Positions 34,259-45,300 of a DNA stretch of 64,000 nucleotides are shown piece after piece. The stretch is from Cephalotrichum gorgonifer (lineage: Eukaryota > Ascomycota > Sordariomycetes > Microascales > Microascaceae). Where the stretch lies: NCBI GenBank assembly GCA_900312665.1, contig ONZQ02000005.1, positions 2,025,077-2,089,076 on the forward strand, in the 5' to 3' direction. Position 1 is the stretch's first letter. Each line of letters starts with the position of its first letter. The translations under genes and the position numbers were made by a program. A model generated the notes under the pieces. That model had not been told where the DNA came from. It searched no databases and saw nothing but the letters and a program-made list of their open reading frames with translations.

Positions 34259-34375
34259 CCGAGCAATAGTTCTAGTCAAGATTATCTGGCTCTTCTATCT
34301 CGTCTTTCACCCCTCGGACTAACTCCACTCATTAAGTCGACTGCGAACCCCTTACCTCCATCCATCACCATCAAA

Positions 34376-35045
34376 ATGAAGTTAGCAGCCAACCTCATCC
34401 CGCTCCTATCACTAGCCTCGATCGGCCTCGCAGCCCCAGCAGAAACCACCGCCAATCTCGCCATCGAAGCCCGCCAGGTTCTCGAAGCTCGGGGGTCGGG
34501 CTGGGGGAATACCTGCCCAAGATCCAGGCTCCTCGGTAGAATCATCGATGGCCAATTTAGGGTCAACCTCTGCGCTGAGTGCAAAGATAGCTCAGGTGGC
34601 GGAAGCAGGGTGTCGCAGCTGAACCTGGATGGATGCCTTGGCAATGATAACGGTGTGCTTAGAGGCCAGAAGAAGTAAGCAGTCCCCCCAATCTCCTATA
34701 CCCGAACACCTTACCTCGCCAAGATCAATAATACTGGCCTGTATTAAAGCCTTGTTTTTCCGCAACTAACCTGAACAGCGGCGGCTTCACCTCGACGTGT
34801 AAGAACCATCGACTCTCGGGTCATTCGTTTTATACAGAATGCAAAAACAGAGGTGGCGGTTATGTTACAAACAACTTTAACTTAAGTAAGGCTCAGGGAA
34901 GACCGAGAAACCTCTATCCCTGCTTCTTTTTTAATAGCTATATAGGATAAAAGCTAACTGTTCCTTCTAAGATGATATCATTGGTAACAGAAATGGGCGG
35001 CTCGAGTGCTATGATCGATTAGCCCAGTTTGCAACCACCTGCTGA
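34376..35045 (+). CDS. Secreted cyanovirin-N (CVNH) domain lectin, 159 aa, 3 exons
   Basis: Small secreted protein of the CVNH family, whose members bind mannose-rich glycans; roles in fungi are mostly unknown. Exons are 34376-34674, 34779-34885 and 34972-35045, in phase, with donors GTAAGC and GTAAGG and branch CTAAC. A signal peptide (MKLAANLIPLLSLASIGLAA) is followed by a short linker with EARQVLEAR, a possible KEX2-type site. Two CVNH repeats are visible: residues about 43-99 (NTCPRSRLLGR, LCAECKDSSGG, SQLNLDGCLGNDNGVL) and 101-149 (FTSTCKNHRLSG, YTECKNRGGGYV, FNLNDIIGNRNGRLEC). Eight cysteines (47, 66, 69, 87, 107, 121, 148, 159) would allow disulfides; the tail DRLAQFATTC after the domain is unusual. 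It is the only intact-looking gene between decayed repeats. Confidence 0.87.
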
Positions 35046-35455
35046 TTCTACTATGTGTTTCTATGGGCTGGATGGAATACTTTGTAGAGATAACTCTGTT
35101 AAGTTCGAGCTTCGTTTAATATTAGGAGTACTACTGAGGCGATGCAGGGAATACCTGCATTAGGATTCTGGTATCTTCTGAACTCAAACCCTAGGAGGAG
35201 GCTCAGAAAGAGCCGACTCCAAGCTTTACAGGGTATCCCTAAAAAAGCAGATCAGTCACACAGGTACCTGTCACTCTAAAACTCACAGTATATGCTCATA
35301 TCAAGATAATCAATGATCCACACGAATATCATGTTAGTCTGTCCAAAGTCGGGCTCTTCAGATACAGTCGAAATCATGCAGTCACTCAGTCAAAGACATC
35401 ACTTCAAGGGCTAGGGCTGAGGCTCACAGCTCACATATGAGCTGCTAGGTCAGAC
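35046..35455. repeat. Degenerate repeat flank of the inverted-repeat complex
   Basis: From about 35133 (GAGGCGATGCAGGGAATACC) this stretch resembles, in inverse orientation, the segment ending at about 35926 (its reverse complement starts GAGGTGATGCAGGGG). The likeness fades after the first 60-100 bases, with scattered matches beyond. No gene. Confidence 0.5.
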
Positions 35456-35629
35456 CCTGCCTTCGAAAAGGAAGGGATAAAAACTGCTTGATTCCCCTCT
35501 AAAAGAAAAAGGGGCCCTATGAGCTCTTAAGTACAGAAATAGCATTCGCAGGTTCCGAGCCTGTGGGCCGGGTTCCTCCGAGCCGGTGCCCCGGGCTCTC
35601 CGGTCCCGTACATTTTGGCCTTACAGCCC
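35456..35629 (+). repeat. Inverted repeat, left arm (~174 bp)
   Basis: Starts CCTGCCTTCGAAAAGGAAGG and ends TTTTGGCCTTACAGCCC. It matches the reverse complement of 36112-36287 over its whole length with scattered, mostly transition-type changes and small indels. Confidence 0.85.
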
Positions 35630-36006
35630 GGGACTGGAGCCTCAGTTCTGAGGATGTGACTTACTGGATGATCTGTGACTCTGATGACCTTCTACAAGCC
35701 ACCCTCTTGATCTGATGATTCGAGGGCAGCGTGGATTATTGATCAGCTACACTGCTATCTGGATCCTGAGCCTCAAGACTAAGACTCTACTGGATCACTT
35801 GCTCAGTGTGGATAGCTGCCTACGAGTAGGTGTAAGCTCGTCCTGAGCTTCCACTGCTAGGTTGGGGAGACCCTATCGGGATCAGAATCCTGATGCTGGG
35901 TTCCCCTGCATCACCTCAATATTATATAAATATGTTCATAGAAAGGACTTATTATCAGAATAAAAATTTATAAATATATATAAAATAGCTATCGATTAAT
36001 CATTGT
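35630..36006. repeat. Spacer between inverted-repeat arms
   Basis: Its first ~300 bases carry a partial inverted copy of 35133 onwards; the last ~80 bases are very AT-rich. No open frame for a transposase was seen. Confidence 0.5.
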
Positions 36007-36095
36007 CTAAGAAAGAAGAGATAGCTAGATATATAATAACTACTGTAAATTTAAATAGACTATATTCTATAATAGGATACTCCTATTCTAGCAAG
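36007..36095 (+). repeat. Dispersed repeat, copy B
   Basis: CTAAGAAAGAAGAGATAGCT to CTCCTATTCTAGCA; same-orientation match of copy A at 32811-32898. Confidence 0.75.
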
Positions 36096-36111
36096 ACTGT
36101 TGAGGTAGGGC

Positions 36112-36287
36112 AGGGCTGTAAGGCCAAGATGTATGGGCCCAGAGGAGCCCGGGGCATCAGCTAGGAGGAACCCGGCCTACAGGCTCAGACCCTACGAATG
36201 CTACTTCTGTACTTAAGGACTCATAGAGCCCCATTTTCTTTGGTAGAGGAGTCAAGCAGTTTTTATCCCTTCTTTTTCGAAGGCAGG
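36112..36287 (-). repeat. Inverted repeat, right arm (~176 bp)
   Basis: The reverse complement begins CCTGCCTTCGAAAAAGAAGG and matches the left arm. It ends directly against LINE reverse-transcriptase coding sequence, suggesting insertion into, or co-mobilisation with, that element. Confidence 0.85.
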
Positions 36288-37931
36288 CCCCGGGTCCGGA
36301 TGGGGTGCATTACGAGTTTTATCGGGAATTGCAGAAAGATGACGAACGCCACCTAAAAACTCTTGACGACGATAATTAACAACCGACTGGTGGGTCTCTT
36401 GTCGGAGGTTTGGTGAACATCAAACCGGCTTCATGCCGGGGAGATCGATGAACGAGAACATCAAGGAGGTGCAGAGTGCAATCGATGTCGCCAAAGCAAG
36501 AAACGAACCCTCTGTACCTAGCACTCCTCGACCAGGAAAAGGCATATGATAGGGTAAGTCACATCTACCTACCTTACGGAAGCAATGAGAGGAGCAGTAA
36601 TACCAGAGGGCATCACCAAGAGCATCGAGGGTCGAAATGTGGACAGCACCATAATGGTCAACAAGTTCACCACCAAACCCTTCGCCATTGGAAGAGGAGT
36701 AAGACAGGGAGACCCACTATCCTGCCTGCCGTTCAATCTCGCCATACAACCCCTGGCAAGGCTCTGCTCAATGACGAGAGGATAAAGGGCCTAAGGGACC
36801 AAGTAGGCTCGATACACAAGGTGTCTATGTTTGCCGACGACACATTAGTAATACTATCGAGCCCGGATGAATGGCACCAAGTCCAGTGAATTTACAAATG
36901 CTATAGCGAGGCTTCCGGCGCGAGGCTGAACGCAAAGTCAAAAGTTCTGCCGGTTGCTGAGGACTGTCCGCCCGAAATCTACGACCTGGGAGTTGACGTA
37001 CGGTATGGGACTCAGATGAAGTATCTCGGAATCTCAGCTGGGGAAAGACTAGACACACGGACATTCTGGGAAGAACGGCATGAAGAGATCAAGAAGAGGA
37101 TTGGCCGATGGAAGCGATTCGGAGTAGCGAGAGGAGCTCGAGTGAGGGGTGCGAACAGAGCACTGGAAGCAACCCTGTGGCACCCGCTGCGCCACCTCCA
37201 AGTTCGCAAGCAAGGCATCGACCCAATCATGAAAACGATCAAGGAGTTCATCTGGAAGATAGAGCCCGAGGAGAGGAAGAACGGAAGGTGCGCAAATCGC
37301 CCCTCGCAGAGTGTGGCAGGCATAGACTGAGGAGAGAAGGGAAGCTACGGCTGCTACATATCTGGTCCATGAAGGAGGCCCTATCGGTGGGATGGGTGAA
37401 CCTCCTGGAAGATTTATTCCAAAGCGGCAGAAGACCAAAGTGGTATACCCTGGTGAGGGAGATCCTGGGTACGAATATTCCCCCCCAACAGAACGAGAAA
37501 GATTGACCGACCGAGGCGCCAGATATAGGACCCGTCGGAGAAGACATATACTCACTCGGTACAACGCTTCTGGGACGTACTGGAAGACCCAGAGAGGTCG
37601 CCAGCCAGAACCAGAAAATGCAGGACCACTTCGAGGCTTGATATTCTGGTATCACCCCACCATCTACAATCGAAGGAGGGGAGGGGTGGAGTGGCACAAG
37701 CCATGCTGGGACAGAATACTGACTGGTATGGAAGAGACCGGAGAAATCCGAACCCTGGGCCAACTAAATAAGATGACGAGCTGCCAATCCGGAGTCGACA
37801 CAGCAATGCGGGAGGCAGCGAGAAGACTGATGGGAGAGAGACCCCGAAGGAGTGGGCCAACGACCTGGAGGCCAGTGACGATAGAGAGCAAGAAACCTCG
37901 AAATAAAGTTATGAAATCATTTAAATGGTAG
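36288..37931 (+). mobile_element. LINE (Tad-like) reverse transcriptase relic
   Basis: Broken pieces of a non-LTR retrotransposon RT in several plus frames: APGPDGVHYEFYREL, HQTGFMPGRSMNENI, LALLDQEKAYDRVSH, RGVRQGDPLSCLPFNLAIQP (motif B), SMFADDTLVILSSPDEW (FADD catalytic motif), then the thumb/connection part GTQMKYLGISAGERLDT, FWEERHEEIKKRIGRWKRFG and IWKIEPEERKNG, and near the end FWYHPTIYNRRRGG. Frameshifts and stops separate them and the 5' half (endonuclease) is missing, so it is dead. Its upstream end is cut by the inverted repeat arm. Confidence 0.86.
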
Positions 37932-39769
37932 GTCGGGGTACTTACTATCAGGATACTGACTGTTTTTGTAAGGTAAATAGTGGATCTAGAATATAATCTA
38001 TCAAGGAGTGACCACTAGGATTCGCTGGTTGTCACCGATCCAAGTACTAGTCTAGTGCTTTATAGTTTATATATAGGGGAGCAGATGGGATCCTCAGTTT
38101 TCTATGAGCTATGGTTGTATATGCTGATTAGAGTTTGGTGGTTGGATTATCAAGTCGCTTTGGGAGGATATTCACAAAATGTACGAACACTAACATCCAA
38201 GCAGGATATCTATGGGGGACACTGGAGGTACTGTCTCGCCGAATGGTGATCCCGTACCGCATGCTATTCCCCCAGCTATATAAGATCTTTGTTTCCTCTC
38301 CCCTAGTGCCAAGGAAAGTCTCGATGACGGGTGCCCTAAAACCCACCAATTTGACTCCTGGAGATTGCACTTCTGCTCCCAGTGCAACTTTTTGGCAAAG
38401 GGGACGAAAAGTGGCATCACGCTTCGAGGATCTAGTCCTCATAGGTGCAGCCATTTCCATTGATCCCCTAGCTTAACTAATACATTTCCAGGCCAAAGGC
38501 GGCGGCGATAAGCCTTCTGCAGGTTGTGCCGCCCTCGCGCAGTCTTCAGGAGCCCGCTGGGCAGCCGAGACGTCCACGGGCTAAGGAAGCAGATATATTG
38601 GGGGAGACGGGAACACAGGCGGAAATGCTAAGAGTAACTAGCTCGGATGGTGAGGATTTCGGGTCCAAGACAAGGTCCTAGAAACCACAGTATCCTATAA
38701 ATGATCCCGATTGTACATCTAGTTGAAAGATGAAAGCTTTAGCCCACGATCAACTGCCAATACCTTTACGTGCGTTGCCCTCTCATGTACACGGTCCAGT
38801 CTACCGTGCCACGAGTCCCTTACTATAACGGTACAATTGCCACGTGCTACACCCAGGCAAGCTGACAAGACGATAAATCGACTGAGTTGAGCTAGACGGA
38901 CGGGATGGATGGCATTGCTACTAATACTAAGATTGGGCGTGTGGCAACGCGCGGTGGGAATTCGTCAACTCACGATTGTTGTAAACTATAGACCCCAGCC
39001 ATTAATGGAAATATAGAGGTAAAGCAGATGAATTGGCACGCAGCCACCCTGTAATATAAGTGCTGAGTCGGGGCAGTCAAGTATGAGACGCTCGAATACG
39101 TCTTTGTCGTGGCTGCATGTGCATGCTCTGCTTGTCTTATCCTGAGACTTGCCTCCCAATGAGATACTTGGGGGGGCCAATGTGCTTCGACCTGGTTTGG
39201 GTCAGGCGGCCGCTCTCGGCCTTTGTTAACCCGAAGTGGCGTTTTCGGGCCTATTTTTATGGGGCTCAAGCTAACAGTCGCGTCTTGGGTTTGGCGGCCG
39301 AGCGTTCCTACCTATGCGCTCATAACTTAAGGAGCATCTCTTGGGTTCAGCCCCCGAGGGTGTCGTGGAATGTTGTTGCGGGATACTGGAGGTGGGTACC
39401 CTTCCCTTGGCTGTTACTTGGGTGCAGATGGGAGATGGAAGTTGATGCCGGGCAGAAGCTAGAAGGGGGTGGCTGTGCAGGTGCAGATGCGAACGGCGGC
39501 GACGGCAGTCGGCGACCGCCGTCGAGTGAGAGGTCGCCGGCTACAGACGTACCCCTTGATGCTCGACCTGGCCTGCATTAATGACGCCTTTTCCGGCATC
39601 GCAGCATATGATGTCATAGCTGAGCTTTGTGGCACCATAACATGCACACCGAATAACGGGACCAGTTTTATTTCTTATCTATCCAGCATCAACCAAGGAG
39701 CTATTAAGTATTCTTCAGGCAGATCACAGGGGCATACTGCAAATTGAAATCCACTACACTACCGCTACC
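37932..39769. other. Spacer, nothing recognised
   Basis: Open stretches at 38128-38476 (both strands) and 39117-39581 (+) have no recognisable domain. The last ~100 bases are the promoter side of the ASST gene. Confidence 0.4.
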
Positions 39770-41525
39770 ATGAAGCCCTCTCATCTTCTCACGCTTTCAA
39801 CCTTTTCTAGCCTGGCATCGCTTGCGGCGGCCGACTGGCAATTTCGCTCACGCCCTGACCTCTCGATCCCGAAGCTGAATATCACTGTGCCAGCCAACCG
39901 CCAGGCAGTTGGGAAGGGACTTATCTTCGTCGCCCCCTACGAAGGATACCTCGACGGGCACAAGGGTCCGATACAGCCTGGGGCGTACATCTACCGCGAC
40001 GATGGAGAATTAGTATGGTCCGGCCTCGGCTACCACGCAGGCTGGGTCTCCAACTTCCGACCGGACGATTGGAACGGGAAGCCCCATCTCCGCGCGTTCC
40101 AGGGTACGCTTGATCCTGTTCGTGGTGGTCGCATGTACGGTTTCCATACTCTCCTTGGCAACGATTATCAAGTGGCAAAGATAGTATCCGTGGGGTCGCA
40201 CAGGCTAGTGTCCGCTCACGAGTTCCGCATCGTCGGGGGGAAGACGGCGCTGATAGAGACGCCGATCCCGAGGACTGTTTCCCTGAGGAGGTGGGGCGGG
40301 GACGACGAGCAGAACTGGATTATTTCCGGGGGCCTCCAAGGTAATTCCAGCCAGCTCCATTAGTGCCATCGCGGGCCTTCCTCCTCCGGTTACGTTTGAA
40401 TACTCACAATATTGGGTCAGAGATCGATATCGAGTCGGGAGAGGTATTATTCGAGTGGGAGAGCTTTGACCACGTTGACCCCAAATGTAAGGCTTCAAGA
40501 TCCAATACACTGCATACATTCCAGCCCTCATCTTACGCATGGATCCATTTCTTCCAGATAGCGCATTCCCACTTGACTTTGGCGAGGGTCTGCCAGGAAG
40601 TGGCCGCAACGAGTCACATGCATGGAATTACTTCCACGTGAATAGCGTCGACAAAGACGACGAGGGGAACTACCTCGTCTCAGCCCGCCATATAGGCGCA
40701 GTATTCAAGATCAACGGCACCAGCGGCGACATCATCTGGCAGCTCGGCGGACTGAACGGGGGGTCATCCTTCTCCATATCAGACGAGGATCGATTCGCCT
40801 ATCAGCACCACGCCCGGTTCCGGGGCCGCTCGAGAGACGGCACGATCGAAACCCTGTCCCTTTTCGACAACGGCGCTTACTCGGCTTCGGTTAAGACCCA
40901 CCCGTTCTCGCGCGCCCGCATTATCCAGATCAACCACACAGATGGCACGGCAAAGGCGATCCAGACTTTCGATGCGCCAGATGGGCTCTCGGCTCACACA
41001 CAGGGGAGTATTCAGATTCTCCCTAATGATAACGCGTTCGTCAATTGGGGGGAGGCTGGTGCTGTTACCGAGTTCAGCCCGGAAGGCGAGGTTCTGTTCC
41101 ACAGCTATCTCGATTCGGAGCCGGTTGGATCCTTGGTTCAGAGCTACCGTGGGTTTAGGGCCGAGTGGACGGCCACCCCCGCGGAGGAGCCCGCTGTTGT
41201 GGCATTTAATGTGGACAACGGCCCCGGCTTGGATATCTACGTTTCGTGGAATGGGGATACGGAGACCAGGATCTGGCGATTCTATGGCAGGAGTGAGGAG
41301 GAGTCACAGCCCGTTCTGTTGGGCGAGGTGGAGCGGAGCGGCTTTGAAACCCACGCCAAGCTTCGGGAGGTACCCGCGGAGGTCGCCTTTGTGTCTGCGG
41401 AATCTCTGGGTTCGAGCGGCGAGGTACTCAGGCGTGCCCGGGTAGTTCGGATTTCGTCGGACGATGGCCGCCCAAGCTCGCCCTTGCCCTTAAATCCTCA
41501 GGCAGATCGGATTGAGGAGCTTTAG
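39770..41525 (+). CDS. Secreted arylsulfotransferase-like (ASST) family protein, 534 aa, 3 exons
   Basis: Fungal ASST-family beta-propeller protein. The bacterial relatives move sulfate between phenols without PAPS; activity of the fungal ones is largely untested. Exons are 39770-40340, 40421-40486 and 40558-41525, all in phase with donors GTAATT and GTAAGG. A signal peptide covers about residues 1-21 (MKPSHLLTLSTFSSLASLAA). Family motifs are FRSRPDLSIPKLNI, PGAYIYRDDGELVWSG, HEFRIV, IDIESGEVLFEWESFDHV, WNYFHVNSVDKDDEGNYLVS, GDIIWQLGG, FAYQHHARF, HTQGSIQILPNDNAFVNWG and VSWNGDTETRIWRFYG. His in the FAYQHHARF segment and in YFHVNSV are candidate active-site residues. Often near secondary-metabolite or defence genes; here it stands between a repeat island and an NLR gene. 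Confidence 0.88.
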
Positions 41526-42395
41526 AATTTGACTTGTCGGGATACGACGAGGTAGTAAATCCTAGCCTTTGGCTCATCAACAGAGTCACTTAAGTGATTA
41601 TGAGTTGTGGTAATAATACCAGTTATCCAAGCTAGTACCAAGCTAATTCGACGAGGAACGGCAATGGCCCTAGTTGCTTGAGATGATCGACTCATCCTGA
41701 TTGAGACTTTTGATGCTCTCCCTGCCTTTCATCTTAAAGTGATCCTGTTCCTCGCTTAGAGTGCTCGAGTACCAAGGTTCAGAGTGCTTGGCACAGCTTC
41801 AAATTCTCTGTTTTTCAGACCCCAAGTTAATCTATCACATTCGAACCATTGCATATTCCAACAGGAAGCACAGCGCGTAACTAGTTACCCCGCCTTTGTG
41901 TTACGTTGATAAAGGACCACCGCCCATGAACAGTGCCATTCCAACAATAACATCAACTTCAGGCATATCTAACTGGTCAGTGGACGGTGGTCAAGGCCAA
42001 CAAGTACAGGGATGTTGTGCTTAGTCACGACTAGGCAGCCGGGGGTGGGATGTATGTCCTCTGGCTCCTTCGCCAGCTTGGAGCTTTCTCTGCTTCGCCA
42101 ATCTCTTGTTTGAAAAGCCCGGGTATATCTGAATTAAGCAGTCCTACTTTCCAATACCAGAAGCCTAACGGTCACGCACCTACTAGTTGCTCAATACATT
42201 AACCCTACTCGTCTCACCTCTCGCCTTGTTTCTGTCCTCTTCTCGTTACCGTTCCTTTGGTCTTACAACAGGCCTGTCTTTGATTTAATATCGCCAGTCT
42301 CTTGCCCTGCATCTTCTCTATTGACCTCCTAGAGCCAACAGTCTCTTGTACAAGCCTCGTTGGGGCATTTGGAACAGAAAAAAAAACACGATACC
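41526..42395. other. Intergenic, promoter of the NACHT-ankyrin gene
   Basis: Pyrimidine-rich from about 42200 to the ATG, a usual fungal promoter feature. No gene seen. Confidence 0.5.
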
Positions 42396-45300
42396 ATGTC
42401 ACTTACCGACAGCGATGTTGATGCTGTTGTCATCGACCGTGACGACATCAGCAACTACAATCCCGACCAGATCCTGCCCCTAAAACCGGAGGAAATTCAG
42501 AAGATCCGCTCCTGGCTACAACCCACCTCATACGACATCGCTGGCGGAGAGTACCGCAAGCACCTCGCCTCTCACGTAGCCGGAACGGGGGCATGGCTTA
42601 CCTCAAGCGATACCTACCAGGAGTGGCTGACCGGGACCGAGCATGGCCTTCTCTGGCTTCGAGGAATTCCCGGGTCTGGGAAATCCGTCATAGCTGCCAA
42701 CCTCGTTAACGAGATCACCAAGGCTAACCCGGGGTCACCGGTGCTATTCTTCTTCTTCCGCCAGATTATCGATGCCAACCACGAACCTGCTGCCCTTTTG
42801 CGCGACTGGATGGATCAGCTTCTTCGCTATAGCCCACCCTTGCAGGAGAAACTGCTGAAGTATGTTAAACAGCCTCGGGCTATCAATAGCCTCTCCCTTG
42901 AAGACATGTGGAAAGATCTGCGCATGGCCTTTGCCGGGCTGCCAGGGAAAGTCTTCTGTGTCGGCGATGCACTCGATGAAATGGACAGTGGACACGAATC
43001 GTTCCTTCAAGCACTTGGGTCTCTGGGCCAGTGGCGTCCAGAGACGGTTAAAGTGCTGATCACTAGCCGCCCCGTTCCAGCTGTGGAAGTGCCTCTTCGG
43101 AATATCCCCTGTCTTCGACTTCGCCTGGAGGAATCCCTGGTTGACGTGGACATCTCGACATATGTCCAGTCGACCCTTTCAAGCTCTGCAATTCCGCAAC
43201 AAAGCGGGAAGGTTATTGCAGATGCAGTGCCAGGCAGGGCAAACGGCTTGTTTCTCTACGCGAAACTGGCGATGGATGCCTTCCTGGAACCTGGTGCCGA
43301 CGTCGCCACTGTCCTGACCCAGCTCCCTGCAGACTTGAATGTGCTGTATACCGATTTGCTGGAGGAGCATGCCCGGAGATCTGGTGTCGCACCGGACATG
43401 CAGCACTTAATCCTGCAATCAGTCACCCACGCCACTCGGCCCCTGCGACTTCTGGAGCTTGCTGAGATGATCAAGTTCTGTGGCCCCAATGGCTCCACGC
43501 GGGATTTGAAGGCAGCAAAGGATCTCATCAGGGCGGCATGTGGCCCTCTGCTGGAGATCCTACCTGATGAGACCGTATCTGTTATCCATCACTCCTTCAC
43601 TGAGTACCTCAAGGGCACTACGCGGGCTGATGACGGCACTGGATATCCTGTTCTGAAGCCGGGACCAACGCACGCCCAGATGTCTCTCGCCTGTCTGCGA
43701 TATTTGCAATCTGGATGCCTATCTATCGAGCATTCAGCCGAAAGCGAGGTGTCTGATGATTCTGACGACGAGTCGGACTATAGATATGCCCAGATGACCT
43801 GTGACGAGGAAATGGAGATGATATTGAGGCTGAAGTACCCCTTCTACGATTACGCAAAGAACAACTGGCAGAAACACATCAACACCTCCGAAGCCGCCGG
43901 ATACGACCAGACTATAGTGAATGACGAGTTAAAGAAGTTCCTGGAACTCATGGAAACGAAACAGTCGCGGATTAATAACGGATTCCCTGAGGTGGATGGT
44001 CCCTCCAAGAGTCCGACGAAACTTCATCTCGCTGCCAAGGCAGGCCTGGTATCGTATACCAAGAAACTCCTCCAAACAGTGCAGGTTGACGAGCGCGACT
44101 TTTTGGGTCGTACTTCGCTGTAAGTGCTTCACTCCGGAACTCAAATTCTGTTAGCAACAGTATTCTTGTAGTTTAGATGCTAATGCATGAGACTGGGCGT
44201 CTTAGCTGGTGGGCTGCTAGCGAAGGTCATGCAGCCACCATTCGTGTCCTGATTGCGGCCGGCGCAAACCCGGACCAGGATGACGAGATCCAGGGCCTCA
44301 AGCCTCTGCATGAAGCCGCAGAAAAGAACCATTTCGAGGCCGTGAGAGTATTGTTGGAAGCTGGCGTTGACCCCTTGACTATCAAGACGAGCGAGGGTGG
44401 AGGCAATTGGTGTGGGAATGCACCTACATCGGTTGGGCACACACCCCTCATGTACGCCTGCGAAAACGGCCACCTAGAGTCGGTGGATGCATTTATGCCC
44501 TTCATCAAGGACGTCGATACCGTCCACCGCGCATTGGCATGGGCATCTGGTAAGGGGGCATCAAAGGTTGTCGCTCGAATCCTACAGTATCCGGGCGTGG
44601 ACGTCAACGCCACGGTCCGCGGTGAAACCCCACTCTCTCGGGCCTGCGGTGTCCCCGATCTAGCCACTGTTGAACTTCTCCTACGGGCTGGAGCTGATCC
44701 GGAACGCGACACCGAGTTTGACCAAGGGGAGTTTAACAGAATTATGATGTACCCGGCTGGGACCGTGCGACCCAAGTTCAGCTGTTTGCACAAGCTGTGC
44801 CGCGTGGGATCCAAGGGCTACCGGTACACTGTTGACTCTGAGGTTGAGCAAGGCATATTCAACCTCCTAGTCCAGGCTGGCGCCGACATCCACCGGCGCA
44901 CTATGTCGGGCGAGACTGCCCTACATGGCGCTGCGCGCTCATCGGCTGTCCTGACACGTTTACTCCTCGATGCCGGGGCGGATGTTGATGTCGTTGACCA
45001 GGCCGGCCAAACTCCCCTCCATCTAGTGGAATTTGAAGGCCCGTTGGCCGTTCTTGTTGAGCAGGGGCATGCGGATCTCAACCCAAGAGACAACAGCGGC
45101 CACACTCCACTTCTGAATCTTCTAAGTACATTCCACAAGGAGACGTCTCTCAAGTTCCTGGGGTACGGCCCCGATTGCAATATTATCAACAACAAGGGGG
45201 ACGGCCCTCTCCACCTCGCACTGCGCGAATGGTCTTCGACACCCGACATCGTCAGGATTCTGCTCGAATCAGGCGCTGACCCGAACCTGAAGAACCGCGA

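Noticed and set aside
38128..38476. Open stretches on both strands near 38.2 kb
   Set aside because: No recognisable domain; they shadow each other in repeat-like DNA.
39117..39581. 154-residue plus-strand open stretch before the ASST gene
   Set aside because: No domain, no typical start context; probably chance in GC-rich DNA.
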